Assembly (NCBI GenBank): GCA_017999985.1
Contig: JAGNKU010000011.1
Span: 97,448 to 161,447 of the forward strand
Direction of reading: 5' to 3'
Origin: Phycisphaerae bacterium
GTDB taxonomy: Bacteria; Planctomycetota; Phycisphaerae; UBA1845; Fen-1342
DNA length: 64,000 bases
Shown here in pieces: positions 35,516 through 43,994 of this stretch; the first letter of the stretch is position 1; every line of letters starts with the position of its first letter. The notes under the pieces were generated by a model, which saw only the letters and a list, made by a program, of their open reading frames with translations, was not told where the DNA came from and made no database searches. Position numbers and translations under genes: made by a program.

Positions 35516-37333
35516 CTACAGCGACTCCAGCTTCTTCAACAGCCCCCGATACCTCGTCGCGTCTTCGGTGGCCCCGTTCGCATCCGCCGCTTCGACGCGG
35601 GCGGCGATCTCCGATTGCAGCTTGCTGGTAAGCTGGGCCGCCTTCTGCTCAAAGTCGCCGGCCTTCGCTTCCAGCTTCGCCTTGTGCGCGTCGCTCGCGC
35701 CCGCGGCCTTGTCGCGCAGCTTCTTCGCTTCCTGCTTGAGCTTGGCCACTTCCTTGACGCCCTGGACGCACTGTTCAAACTCACCCGTGGCCAACAACTC
35801 CTTCATGTCGTTGTTGAACACCTTGCGCACAAACTCGGGCGACGGCAGCTTCTTCGCCGAGTCGATGAGCTGCGCACGCCGATCGAGGATCACGTGCCAG
35901 GTGGCATACTCGGCCGTCGCCATTTGCTGCTTGAACTCCTGCACCTTTTGCTCGTCCTGACCTTCCCCGAGCAACTTCTTCTCTGGGCCGAGCTTCTCGT
36001 GGAGGTCTTCGAAGTCATAGTCGCCGCGGCCGAAGAAAAACGCCTCCGGCACCTCGAGCTGCTTGTTGCCGTTGCGGTCCGCTCCGGGATACTCTGCGAG
36101 CACCGCGTCCGGCTGGCTGAGGATCACCGCCGTCACGAACGCCCAGCATTCCTCCTTGGTGACCTGACCATCCCCGTTGATGTCGCCACCGGGCAGTTCT
36201 TTCACGTGTGCGAAGAGCACGTCGGCGTGTTGCCGCATGCCCGCTTCGGTCGCGGCATACTTCGCCGTCGCGCCGGGGGTCTTCTCCTGCGCCCCCGTCA
36301 GGCTGAATCCACACCAGGCGACCAGTAACACGGCTGCGCCGAGGCGGCCCAGAACCCCGCGCGGCGCGCGCGCTGTCTGTGTCAAAATCACGTCGATTCT
36401 CCTTTCAAGCGTGCTTGGATGCCCGGCCATGCACGCGGGCGCGTACGTCCACCGCGACAACCGCCGCCAACGCGTCACCTCGAACAGGCAACGCGCGTAC
36501 TGCCCGGGCGAGAGCCTGCCGCAACGAAGGGCCCATTCGTCGCACGCGTACTCCCGCGCCCGGTCAATCCGACGGTTCACCCACGCCACGACCGGCCAGA
36601 AAAAGAACACCAGTCCGGCGACACATTGCACACACCGCACGAGCATGTCACCTCGCCGGAGATGGGTGACCTCGTGGACAATCACGGTCTCCAGCTCGTC
36701 CGGCCGAACGAGTTGCCGCCGTGAGAGCACCAGCACTGGACCTAACACGCCCATCACGAAGGGCGCCCGCTCATCTTCACTCACACGCACCCGCGGCATG
36801 CGCCGCATCCCGACGCGCACGCAAACGGCGCGCACGACACGCTGCGTCTCGGCATCCGCCTCCGGCAACGCCAGGCACGCCGCCCGAAAACGCCGGTACG
36901 ACACGGCACGCACCACGCCCAACGCAATCAAACCGGCGGCGTAGACCGCCACACTCAACGTGGCCCACCCCGGAGGGAACGCGGTCGCGGTCATGACAGG
37001 TGTAGTCGCATCCCCCGTCGCGGCGTCACCGGGCATCGCCGGCGTTGGCAGCGCCTCGAGCTCAGCCCCGGCGTGCGTCTGGGCGGGCACAACCGCCGTA
37101 CACAGGCTCGCGAGCGATCCCGACCATCCCGGTCCCCCGGGAATCACGAACCGGAGCAGCACGACACACCACAGCGCCATCTCCAGCCCCGGCGAAATGC
37201 GTTTGTGCAGCACGCGAACCACGATCCACGTCAGCACGGCCAGCACGCTGCCCAGGAGCAAGGCCTGCCCCAGCCCGGAAAGGGCCGCGCTGCACACGGC
37301 TTCCCAATCCAGTACCTTCATCGCATCGAACAT
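35516..37333 (-). CDS. M56 (BlaR1-type) membrane metallopeptidase fused to EF-hands
   Basis: 605 residues. The N-terminal part has transmembrane helices at about 20-40, 47-70, 120-140 and 255-275 and the zinc-peptidase motif HEVTHLRRGD (about 222-230). This matches BlaR1/MecR1 sensors that cut the BlaI repressor. Residues about 380-440 carry two EF-hand calcium loops (DINGDGQVTKEE and DRNGNKQLEVPE). The last 150 residues are Lys/Glu-rich coiled coil. BlaR1 ends in a penicillin-binding sensor, which is absent here, so this is a different sensor. It follows the BlaI gene after a 12-bp gap. Confidence 0.88.
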   Translation of the reverse strand: MFDAMKVLDWEAVCSAALSGLGQALLLGSVLAVLTWIVVRVLHKRISPGLEMALWCVVLLRFVIPGGPGWSGSLASLCTAVVPAQTHAGAELEALPTPAMPGDAATGDATTPVMTATAFPPGWATLSVAVYAAGLIALGVVRAVSYRRFRAACLALPEADAETQRVVRAVCVRVGMRRMPRVRVSEDERAPFVMGVLGPVLVLSRRQLVRPDELETVIVHEVTHLRRGDMLVRCVQCVAGLVFFFWPVVAWVNRRIDRAREYACDEWALRCGRLSPGQYARCLFEVTRWRRLSRWTYAPACMAGHPSTLERRIDVILTQTARAPRGVLGRLGAAVLLVAWCGFSLTGAQEKTPGATAKYAATEAGMRQHADVLFAHVKELPGGDINGDGQVTKEECWAFVTAVILSQPDAVLAEYPGADRNGNKQLEVPEAFFFGRGDYDFEDLHEKLGPEKKLLGEGQDEQKVQEFKQQMATAEYATWHVILDRRAQLIDSAKKLPSPEFVRKVFNNDMKELLATGEFEQCVQGVKEVAKLKQEAKKLRDKAAGASDAHKAKLEAKAGDFEQKAAQLTSKLQSEIAARVEAADANGATEDATRYRGLLKKLESL

Positions 37334-37345
37334 GCCACACCCCTT

Positions 37346-37753
37346 CTACCTGGTCGGCTTGCTCCGTTCGGCCTGCTCGCGCTGTTTGATCTTCGCTTCG
37401 ATCTTCTGGAGGTCCTCGGCTGACAGCTCCTCGTCTTCCACCAGCCGCAACACCAGATCCGCCGCCTGGCCGTCAAAAACCTCGTGCAGAAACTGGGACA
37501 CGCGGTGCCGAAAAACCTGGTCCCGGCGGACCGCCGGCGTGTAGACAAACGGCTGTCGCTCGCGATCGACCGTTAGCGCCCCCTTGTCGGCCAACTGCTT
37601 CATGAGCGTCATGACCGTCGTGTACGCTGGCCGGTCGTCGCCGCTCGCCGGCAGCGCCTCGAGCACCTGGCGGACCGTGCCGGAGCCGAGCTCCCACAGG
37701 AGTTTCATGATGCGCAACTCGGCCTCGGTGATATGGGGAATGCGTTTGGGCAT
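37346..37753 (-). CDS. blaI: BlaI/MecI-family transcriptional repressor
   Basis: 135 residues from the ATG at 37753 (GGAG 9 nt ahead). The wing-helix DNA-binding core ITEAELRIMKLLWELGSGTVRQVLEAL...AYTTVMTLMKQLADKGAL is followed by a helical dimerisation/cleavage region. BlaI represses its operon and is cleaved by the M56 peptidase when a signal is sensed; the M56 gene is immediately downstream. Two operator-like dyads lie 16-51 nt upstream of the chosen start. An alternative ATG at 37780 would put the start codon inside the first dyad, so the inner start is preferred. Confidence 0.9.
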   Translation of the reverse strand: MPKRIPHITEAELRIMKLLWELGSGTVRQVLEALPASGDDRPAYTTVMTLMKQLADKGALTVDRERQPFVYTPAVRRDQVFRHRVSQFLHEVFDGQAADLVLRLVEDEELSAEDLQKIEAKIKQREQAERSKPTR

Positions 37754-37768
37754 GCCAGGGGACTCCGC

Positions 37769-37804
37769 TACTATGCTCATAGCAATTCTACTATGAGCAT
37801 AGTA
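37769..37804. promoter_or_regulatory. Two BlaI-type operator dyads
   Basis: TACTATG-CT-CATAGCA (37769-37784, one mismatch) and TACTATG-AG-CATAGTA (37789-37804, perfect arms) lie side by side, 20 bp from start to start. BlaI/MecI operators are TACTACA-type dyads, and these fit that pattern. They sit just upstream of the repressor's start, which suggests autoregulation. No second target promoter was seen in the window. Confidence 0.55.
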
Positions 37805-37879
37805 AGTCGTCAAGCCCCCCGACCATATTTCGTGGGGCGTGGGGCGACCATTCCGCGTGCAAACCCGTTCCGCGCGCAA

Positions 37880-40800
37880 CTAGCCGCCGAACGCATTCTG
37901 GAACCCGACAAAATCCGACAAATCAACGTCGCCGTCGAGATTCAGATCGAACGCCTCGCAACCGGAGTCACCGTACGCGACGCCGGGCCCTGTGATGCAA
38001 TCCGGCAGCACGAGGAAATCGTCGAGCTCGACGTGCCCGTTTCCATCCGCGTCGCCGCTGGGCCACCACGCCACAAACGCCAGCTTGAGCCCGTCCGTGT
38101 AGACGCGGTAGTTCCAACTGGCGCTGGGCCGGCCGCTCACCGTCTCCTCGGACACGTTGACCGATGCGCCGGCGATCGACTGCCCGGCGTCGAACCAGTA
38201 TTGGCCGAGCGAAATCCACGTGTTGTAGTTGGCGGGCTCCGGCGCGCCGGTCGGAATCTGATCCACAAGCATCTGCGTCTGCCCATGGTAGTGCCGAATC
38301 GTATACCGCGCGTCGTAGCAGTTGGCCCCGTTGGCCCAGGTCACGAACACCTCGTATTTTGCCCGCGTCGTGATGCTCGGCACAAAGGTCGCGTTATCCG
38401 TGCCCGTGTTCGGAACCTGATACTCCATGAACCGGCTGCCCGTGCCCTCCAGCCCCGGCGCCGTGCTCTTGATCGAGCTGTTCGCCCACGCACCACTCTC
38501 GACGTACGCCGGCGGCGGCGTGACTGTCCCGTCGGCCGCGCGCGATTCGACGATGACGTCGGCCGGCGGCAGCACGGGCTCGTCCGGGTCCAGGCCGAAG
38601 AAATCCAGGACCGCGACCATGATCTCGATACGCCGGCTCGGGTCCGTGATCGCCTCGAACGGGAAGGCGAAATGCACGAGCTGGAACGCACCGTCGTAGA
38701 CGACGCCGGCCGTTCCGCCGGTGCCGCCCACGTAGCTCAGCGCCGCCACGCTGCCGCTCGCCGTTGTCATCACGTCCGGCGAGTCCACATTGAAGATCGC
38801 AGTGCCATCGTCGAACGTGAACGACCCGATGCCGTCGAAGATCGAGCTGGCCACGGGCGCGACGGTGTAAGTTCCGGCGTCGTCCGCGACAAAGTCCGCC
38901 TTCAGAAGGTTGTTGTAGAACGACGCGCCATGACCAAGCTGGTCCAGATCCAGACCAATTTCCGAGCCCGACACGAACAGCCGCCCACCCGCGACCAGGT
39001 AAGCCCAGATCCGATTCTGCTCCACCGAATCGAAGGTGCTCGTCTCGTCCGACTCCTCGCCGCATTGCCAAATCACGGCCGCGTACGCACCCAGCGCCAC
39101 GTCATTGTCACGCACGGCCTCGTTCGTGCATGAATCGAAGGCAAGCCCCGTCGGGTTGAGCGCGTCGGCGAATGTGCGGATGTAACCGTAGTGGTTCATC
39201 CGTTCGAGCCGTTCCCGCAGCATCGCCTGGCTGTCATACGGGTCGTCTTCCGCCAGCATCGCATCGGCGTCGAGCCGGTCAAAGCCGGTCACGACCAGAA
39301 TGGGAGCCGCGCCGTCGCTGTCCAGCTTCACGCCGCCGATCTCGGTCGGGAACGACTGCCCGCCCGCGTTGGTCGCGAGCACCCGGAAGTAGTACACGCC
39401 GCCGATGTTCAGCCCCGTGAAATCGAGATACGTGCTCGTGGTGGCCGCGCCGTCGTTGAAGCCGAGCCCGTCGCGGCTCATCTGCACGAGGTAGCCCGTC
39501 GCCGCATCGCCCAGCAGCCCGTTCCCGGTGTCATACGGCGGCGGTCGCCAGCTCACGCGCACCGCGCCCGGGCCGGTCTGCCGCACCGCGAGATGCGTGG
39601 GCGGCTCGGGCAGCAGCGTATTGGTGGGGATCGGCGTCGCAGAAGGACCGTCCGCGTGGAAGTACCACCACTTGACGATGCCCTGGTAGCAGGCCCGCGC
39701 CACCAGATCACGAAATCGCGGATCCAGCAGCGACGGCTGGTCCGCCGCGCTGTCGTGGTACGCGACCTCGATCAGACACGCGGGCATCTCGTCGTTGTTC
39801 GACGGGTTCAACTCCCCGAAGTACGCCGAGTACTTCCCGCCCGGCCACGCCGGGTCCCAGGCCACGTGGATGTCATTCATCACTTCGTCGAAGATCCGGG
39901 TCGCCAGCGTGTCCCCACCCACCACGCCGCCGAAGGCGTTGAACGGCCCGGGCGGCGGCTGCCCCGGGGCGTACACGTACATCTGCGTCCCGTGGCCGGT
40001 GTGGCTGCCCGTGGCGTTACTGTGCCAGGAGAAATAGATCGAGTCTTCCCAGCTCTCACTTTCCCACTTGGCGTACAGGGGCATGCCATTCACGGTGCCG
40101 TACGGCGCGCCGGGCTGGCCCATGAACACCGGGAAGTAGCTGCCCGACTCCTCCCAGCGCGGCCACCCGCTCACGGTGCCGCCGTCCACGTAATCGCCCA
40201 TGCCGCCGCCGAAACGCACGGCGTCCGCGATCACGTATTTCGACGCGTCCGAACCCTGGTTGGAGATCTCGACCGCTCCGCTGGTCGTGTTGCGGCCCGC
40301 GGCGAAGTGGTACATCCCGAGAAAACGCCACGTGTTCCCGTCGCGCTGCATGTTGATCACGTGCGTGGTCGTGCCGCCCGTGTGCTTCACCCGCACGATC
40401 GCATCCGTGGACCGGTTCGAGGCGCTGGGCGTCCAGACGTACACGGAGTAGTAGTCCGCCGCCGGGATGTCCGGCGTGTACGTCGCCACCGCCGTCTCCG
40501 TCGCGCTCACGGCGCTGTACTGGTAGTTGCTCCCGTACCACGTGCCCGCCCCGGTGCTGTTCGTCCAGCTTCCGGATGTCGTGTAGCTGGGCGCGCCGTC
40601 CGTGTTGTCAATGATCACCATGTTCGTGTTGAAGTCGCGCTCGCGACAGGTCCACACGTTCGCGCCGGCGTTGTGCAGATAGCGCGCCAGGTGGTTCAGC
40701 ACGGCTTCGCCGTTGCTCAGGTCCTCGATGAGCCCGCCCCAGTTGCCACGCTGCGTCGCCCACCGGCTCAGCGTCGATGCGTAGTACCAGCCGTGCCCCG

Positions 40801-41353
40801 GACTGAGGAACACCGTCTTGCCCGACAGCGCCCCAGCCGGCTTGCCCGGGTTATAGGTGGGCGACCCGCCTGCCCGCTCATCTGCCGGCCACTCGTAGAC
40901 CTCCGGCTCCGGCTTGTTCAACTCGCCCGCAGGCCGCGGGAGATAGTCCGGCAGCGGCCGATAATCGGCATCCGGGTCGCCAGCCGGCCGCGCGAAGACC
41001 ATGAAGGTCGTGAGCCCGTCCACCACACGGAGCCGCTCCACCTGCTCGCCGATGATGCGTTCGCATTCAGCGCCGGACATTTCCGCGAGAAACGTATCGG
41101 GCAGCGTCAGCCAGACTCCGACCCACGGCCCCTGGGCGTCCACGCGGTCGAGCTGCGTACCCGGTGGCAAGGCCGATGGGGCCGGGCCGGCGGCGTCGGC
41201 GAGCGTTCCAGCGACCCAGGCCTGCGCCAAGGACTCGGCGCGGTCCGTATTGGGTGAGTCCGCCGCCAGCGCAGTGGTCGCGATGACCATTACCAACATC
41301 CCCGCGGCCACGACGGTGAGACGCTTCCGACCGCCATTCACGGCATTCTGCAT
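37880..41353 (-). CDS. N-acetylmuramoyl-L-alanine amidase with two golvesin-like domains, FnIII and dockerin
   Basis: 1157 residues from the ATG at 41353 (GAGG ahead), with a signal peptide (about 10-30). The amidase_3 catalytic part starts at SPGHGWYY (about 187, zinc His). A golvesin/Xly-like beta-sandwich (about 245-365) is inserted after the TCRERD motif. It then continues with IYFSWHSNATG and CLIEVAYHDS (late His and Glu). A fibronectin type III-like domain (about 575-660), a ThuA-like/glutamine-amidotransferase-like region (about 670-870), a second golvesin-like domain (about 895-1040) and a C-terminal dockerin (GDADGNGHVELDD, FDLNLDGDVDLSD) follow. It would cut peptidoglycan amide bonds. 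A perfect TATAAT lies on the minus strand at 41480-41475. Confidence 0.82.
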   Translation of the reverse strand: MQNAVNGGRKRLTVVAAGMLVMVIATTALAADSPNTDRAESLAQAWVAGTLADAAGPAPSALPPGTQLDRVDAQGPWVGVWLTLPDTFLAEMSGAECERIIGEQVERLRVVDGLTTFMVFARPAGDPDADYRPLPDYLPRPAGELNKPEPEVYEWPADERAGGSPTYNPGKPAGALSGKTVFLSPGHGWYYASTLSRWATQRGNWGGLIEDLSNGEAVLNHLARYLHNAGANVWTCRERDFNTNMVIIDNTDGAPSYTTSGSWTNSTGAGTWYGSNYQYSAVSATETAVATYTPDIPAADYYSVYVWTPSASNRSTDAIVRVKHTGGTTTHVINMQRDGNTWRFLGMYHFAAGRNTTSGAVEISNQGSDASKYVIADAVRFGGGMGDYVDGGTVSGWPRWEESGSYFPVFMGQPGAPYGTVNGMPLYAKWESESWEDSIYFSWHSNATGSHTGHGTQMYVYAPGQPPPGPFNAFGGVVGGDTLATRIFDEVMNDIHVAWDPAWPGGKYSAYFGELNPSNNDEMPACLIEVAYHDSAADQPSLLDPRFRDLVARACYQGIVKWWYFHADGPSATPIPTNTLLPEPPTHLAVRQTGPGAVRVSWRPPPYDTGNGLLGDAATGYLVQMSRDGLGFNDGAATTSTYLDFTGLNIGGVYYFRVLATNAGGQSFPTEIGGVKLDSDGAAPILVVTGFDRLDADAMLAEDDPYDSQAMLRERLERMNHYGYIRTFADALNPTGLAFDSCTNEAVRDNDVALGAYAAVIWQCGEESDETSTFDSVEQNRIWAYLVAGGRLFVSGSEIGLDLDQLGHGASFYNNLLKADFVADDAGTYTVAPVASSIFDGIGSFTFDDGTAIFNVDSPDVMTTASGSVAALSYVGGTGGTAGVVYDGAFQLVHFAFPFEAITDPSRRIEIMVAVLDFFGLDPDEPVLPPADVIVESRAADGTVTPPPAYVESGAWANSSIKSTAPGLEGTGSRFMEYQVPNTGTDNATFVPSITTRAKYEVFVTWANGANCYDARYTIRHYHGQTQMLVDQIPTGAPEPANYNTWISLGQYWFDAGQSIAGASVNVSEETVSGRPSASWNYRVYTDGLKLAFVAWWPSGDADGNGHVELDDFLVLPDCITGPGVAYGDSGCEAFDLNLDGDVDLSDFVGFQNAFGG

Positions 41354-41530
41354 GGTGTGCCTCACATTATTGGAATCGACTTCGGCGGGGCCGGGCGGAC
41401 GGGAATGCCCACCGGCGCGCCACCGCTCCGTCTTGGCGCGGGCTTCTCTCGCGTTCCGCAACCCAGCGCGCGCGATTATACCCGATTATTCGGCCTGATT
41501 CTCGACGTGACTCCGCCGTCCAAACCGATT

Positions 41531-42664
41531 TCATGCGCGTCGGCGGTGCCTCATCGACAGCGACGCCGCCAGCAGCAGCCCCAGCGCCGCCGTCGGCTCC
41601 GGCACCGGCGTCAGCAGAAACGCGTGCCAGCCGTCCATCCGCAGACCGTAGCCGACAATCTGCCCAGCATCGTTGATGCCGCGCGCCTCGCGCAGCCGAA
41701 TCCAGCCCGAATCGGCGGGAATGAGTGCATTCAGATCGCGGACCCCATGGGCCGCGTCCCACACGAACGCGACGCCCTCACTCTGCGCATCATCGGCAAA
41801 GCCAACCGCCACCGGCGACGCCGCGTTGTTGATCCCCCACGGAATGATCGTGTCGCCGCCGAGATTGCCGAGGTCCTGCAACCCCTGCTGCTCGTCCCAC
41901 AGGAACGCGGTCATGTACTCGGCGTACGAGGTGCTGAAGCCGATGACCTGGCCGGCCTCGTTGATCGCCTGGGCCGAACTGGCCCGTGCACCCGCCGGCC
42001 CGAGCGGTACCAGCTCTCCGCCGTCGTAGATGAACGCGCGCATCTGCTCATCCCCCTGGTTGTCCGCCCGCGTGGTGGCCCAGCCCACGATGTGCCCCGC
42101 GGCATTGATGTCGAGCGCCTCGCTCTGCGTGCCGCCGAACGTGCCCAGGTCGAACGGCTGGTTGGTGGCGTCCCAGATCGTCGCGTGCGTCGAACCATCG
42201 GCCAGCTCGGACCAGCCCACGGCCACGCCGGCGTCGTTGATGCGGTTGGCATTGCCCGCCTCGCCGCCCAGCGCGCCGAGATAGACCATGCCCATCCACG
42301 GGTCGTAGCGGAACGCGTGCGCCCCGCCGCCGGGCAGCACGTGCGAGTGCCCGACGATCTGCCCGGATTCGTTGATGCCCCACGCCTCGCTGAACAAGCC
42401 GCCCAGCGTGCCGAGATCGTCGGGCGTCTCCGGCTTCAGCCAGCGCACCGCATGAAACCACCCGTCGGGCGCCTCGGCACGCCCCGCGATGACGCCGGCA
42501 TTGTTGATGTCATACGCCCCACTCTGCGTCCCGCCGAGCTCACCCAGACTGGTAATGAAATACTCGACTTCAGCCGCCGCCGGCGCAACCACGGCGAGGA
42601 CGCCCAGCAGGCAGACGAGGCAATGGCGGTGGCTCAACCGAGGCAGCGTTCGTATCGGTGTCAT
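41531..42664 (-). CDS. Secreted HAF-repeat protein with PEP-CTERM tail
   Basis: 377 residues from the ATG at 42664. A signal peptide (about 14-31) precedes about seven HAF-type repeats (LGTLGGLFSEAWGINESGQIVG, LGALGGEAGNANRINDAGVAVG, LGTFGGTQSEALDINAAGHIVG and others). The C-terminus has the PEP-CTERM sorting motif VPEPTAALGLLLAASLSMRHRRR. The pattern of alternating GG and N-x-x-G residues is typical of secreted beta-helix/propeller HAF proteins. No catalytic motif is recognised. Exported, probably through an EpsH/exosortase pathway whose genes are not in this window. Confidence 0.82.
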   Translation of the reverse strand: MTPIRTLPRLSHRHCLVCLLGVLAVVAPAAAEVEYFITSLGELGGTQSGAYDINNAGVIAGRAEAPDGWFHAVRWLKPETPDDLGTLGGLFSEAWGINESGQIVGHSHVLPGGGAHAFRYDPWMGMVYLGALGGEAGNANRINDAGVAVGWSELADGSTHATIWDATNQPFDLGTFGGTQSEALDINAAGHIVGWATTRADNQGDEQMRAFIYDGGELVPLGPAGARASSAQAINEAGQVIGFSTSYAEYMTAFLWDEQQGLQDLGNLGGDTIIPWGINNAASPVAVGFADDAQSEGVAFVWDAAHGVRDLNALIPADSGWIRLREARGINDAGQIVGYGLRMDGWHAFLLTPVPEPTAALGLLLAASLSMRHRRRA

Positions 42665-43024
42665 GTGGGTCGTACCTCGCATGGGGCGCGTGGCGTCACG
42701 AGGGACCAGGCACGGGCTCCCTCCATAGGTATATGCGCACCGGAACGGGGGGGTCAATTGGGGGTGGTGGATCCGCGCGGCGCCGACGCCACGGCTCCTT
42801 CGGCCGAAACGACTGGACAGCGCAACACCCGATCGGGATCAGATTGCACGTCGCCCCGCTCCCCTCACAGCGCACCGGCACGCGGACCGAGCGCTCGGGC
42901 GGTGCACACACCAGAACCCGCTTCTTGGGCCGCGTGCTCTCAAAGCAGAACGGGCGGTCAGCGCCCGGCTGACCGCCCGCTTGCTCCGTTATCTACGGCT
43001 CATTTGAGCTGAACCGGCTTAGGC
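42665..43024. other. 360-bp gap containing a terminator
   Basis: No reading frame is convincing. A perfect 12-bp terminator hairpin (42951-42979) serves the PEP-CTERM gene ending at 43025. The remainder (42680-42940) shows short G-runs but no named signal. Confidence 0.45.
42951..42979 (-). terminator. Perfect 12-bp terminator hairpin after the PEP-CTERM gene
   Basis: CGGGCGGTCAGC (42951-42962) pairs exactly with GCTGACCGCCCG (42968-42979) around a 5-nt loop. On the minus strand it is followed by TTCTGCTTTG. It lies 46 bp past the stop at 43025 and shares its stem with the hairpins at 24165 and 58849. Confidence 0.65.
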
Positions 43025-43687
43025 TCACCGCGAGCGGCGGAGCAGCAGCACACCCAGCAGCGCCAGCGCCGCCGATGCCGGCTCCGGCACGGCCAGGACG
43101 GTGTCGATCTCGGTGTCGCCATCGTAGAAGTAATACTGGTTCTGGGCCAGGCCCGTGGTGGCACCAACCAGGTCCACGGGGTAGCTGAATACCCAGCGCG
43201 AGGTCCAATCCTCGGTTACGGCCGGGGTCATGCCCAGGTCGTAGACCTCGACCAGTGTGCCCTTGACCCACGTTGCGCCGCCATTGTCCGAGCCCCACAG
43301 GGTCGCCTCGAGCGACTCGTGCGGCACGGGTGCGTGGTCGATCGCCGGCACCAGCAGAAAGTCGGTCCCGCGCGCACCGAATTGCCAGATCGTCGCGTTC
43401 GCCGAGGACGTCGGCCCGGAGTTGGTTTCGTGCACCCACTCATAATCCACGAAGTCGCCGGCCAGCGGCGGATTCGTCGCCGGCGTCGTGTAGCTGTAGT
43501 CGACGAACGGATTGAGCATGTACCCGGTCCCGTCCGGGCCGCTGATAATCTGGCCGCTGATGCCCGCGGGGGCATAGCCGGTGTTGTGGATCGCGCCAAG
43601 ATCAGTGTACACATCGGCCAACGCCACACCCGGAAGCACACTCAGTGAAGCCAGAGCAACAACCAAAGCACTTGTACGCATCTTCAT
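43025..43687 (-). CDS. Secreted PEP-CTERM protein
   Basis: 220 residues from the ATG at 43687, preceded by a strong AGGAGG at 6-nt spacing. A signal peptide (about 1-24, ALVVALASLSVLPGVALA) is followed by a beta-rich domain of unknown type. The C-terminus is VPEPASAALALLGVLLLRRSR, a PEP-CTERM signal (PEP box, hydrophobic helix, Arg tail). Probably exported and cleaved by an exosortase. No known catalytic motif. Confidence 0.85.
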   Translation of the reverse strand: MKMRTSALVVALASLSVLPGVALADVYTDLGAIHNTGYAPAGISGQIISGPDGTGYMLNPFVDYSYTTPATNPPLAGDFVDYEWVHETNSGPTSSANATIWQFGARGTDFLLVPAIDHAPVPHESLEATLWGSDNGGATWVKGTLVEVYDLGMTPAVTEDWTSRWVFSYPVDLVGATTGLAQNQYYFYDGDTEIDTVLAVPEPASAALALLGVLLLRRSR

Positions 43688-43994
43688 CACATTCCTCCTG
43701 TAGAATGCAGCTCCATTTACGAACCGACAGCGCCCGCGCGCGACCTACAAGGCCGCGTTCGCACACCGTGCTGCACCCGGTGTCGCCCGTTTCTGGCGGG
43801 CGCTGACTGAACAATGGACAATAGGAAATTGGCCGCCCGATCGCGGCGTGCGCAACTTCTCGTCCCGAACACACTGAAGCATAGGCGCGTTCGCGCGAGA
43901 TTCAAGTTGACGCGCCAACCAATCTCACGAATCCGCCCGGCCGAGAGTGACTACCCGGGGCTAGCCCACCCTCGCCGCTGTTCCTGCGGATCCA
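43688..43994. other. 307-bp gap, no gene
   Basis: A Shine-Dalgarno site and the promoter region of the PEP-CTERM gene lie in the left part. An AT-richer patch (about 43812-43835) may hold promoter elements, but I see no clear -35/-10 pair. Nothing coding was identified. Confidence 0.4.

Noticed and set aside
39191..41257. 688-residue plus-strand frame opposite the amidase
   Set aside because: Arg/Val/His-rich shadow; no signal or motif.
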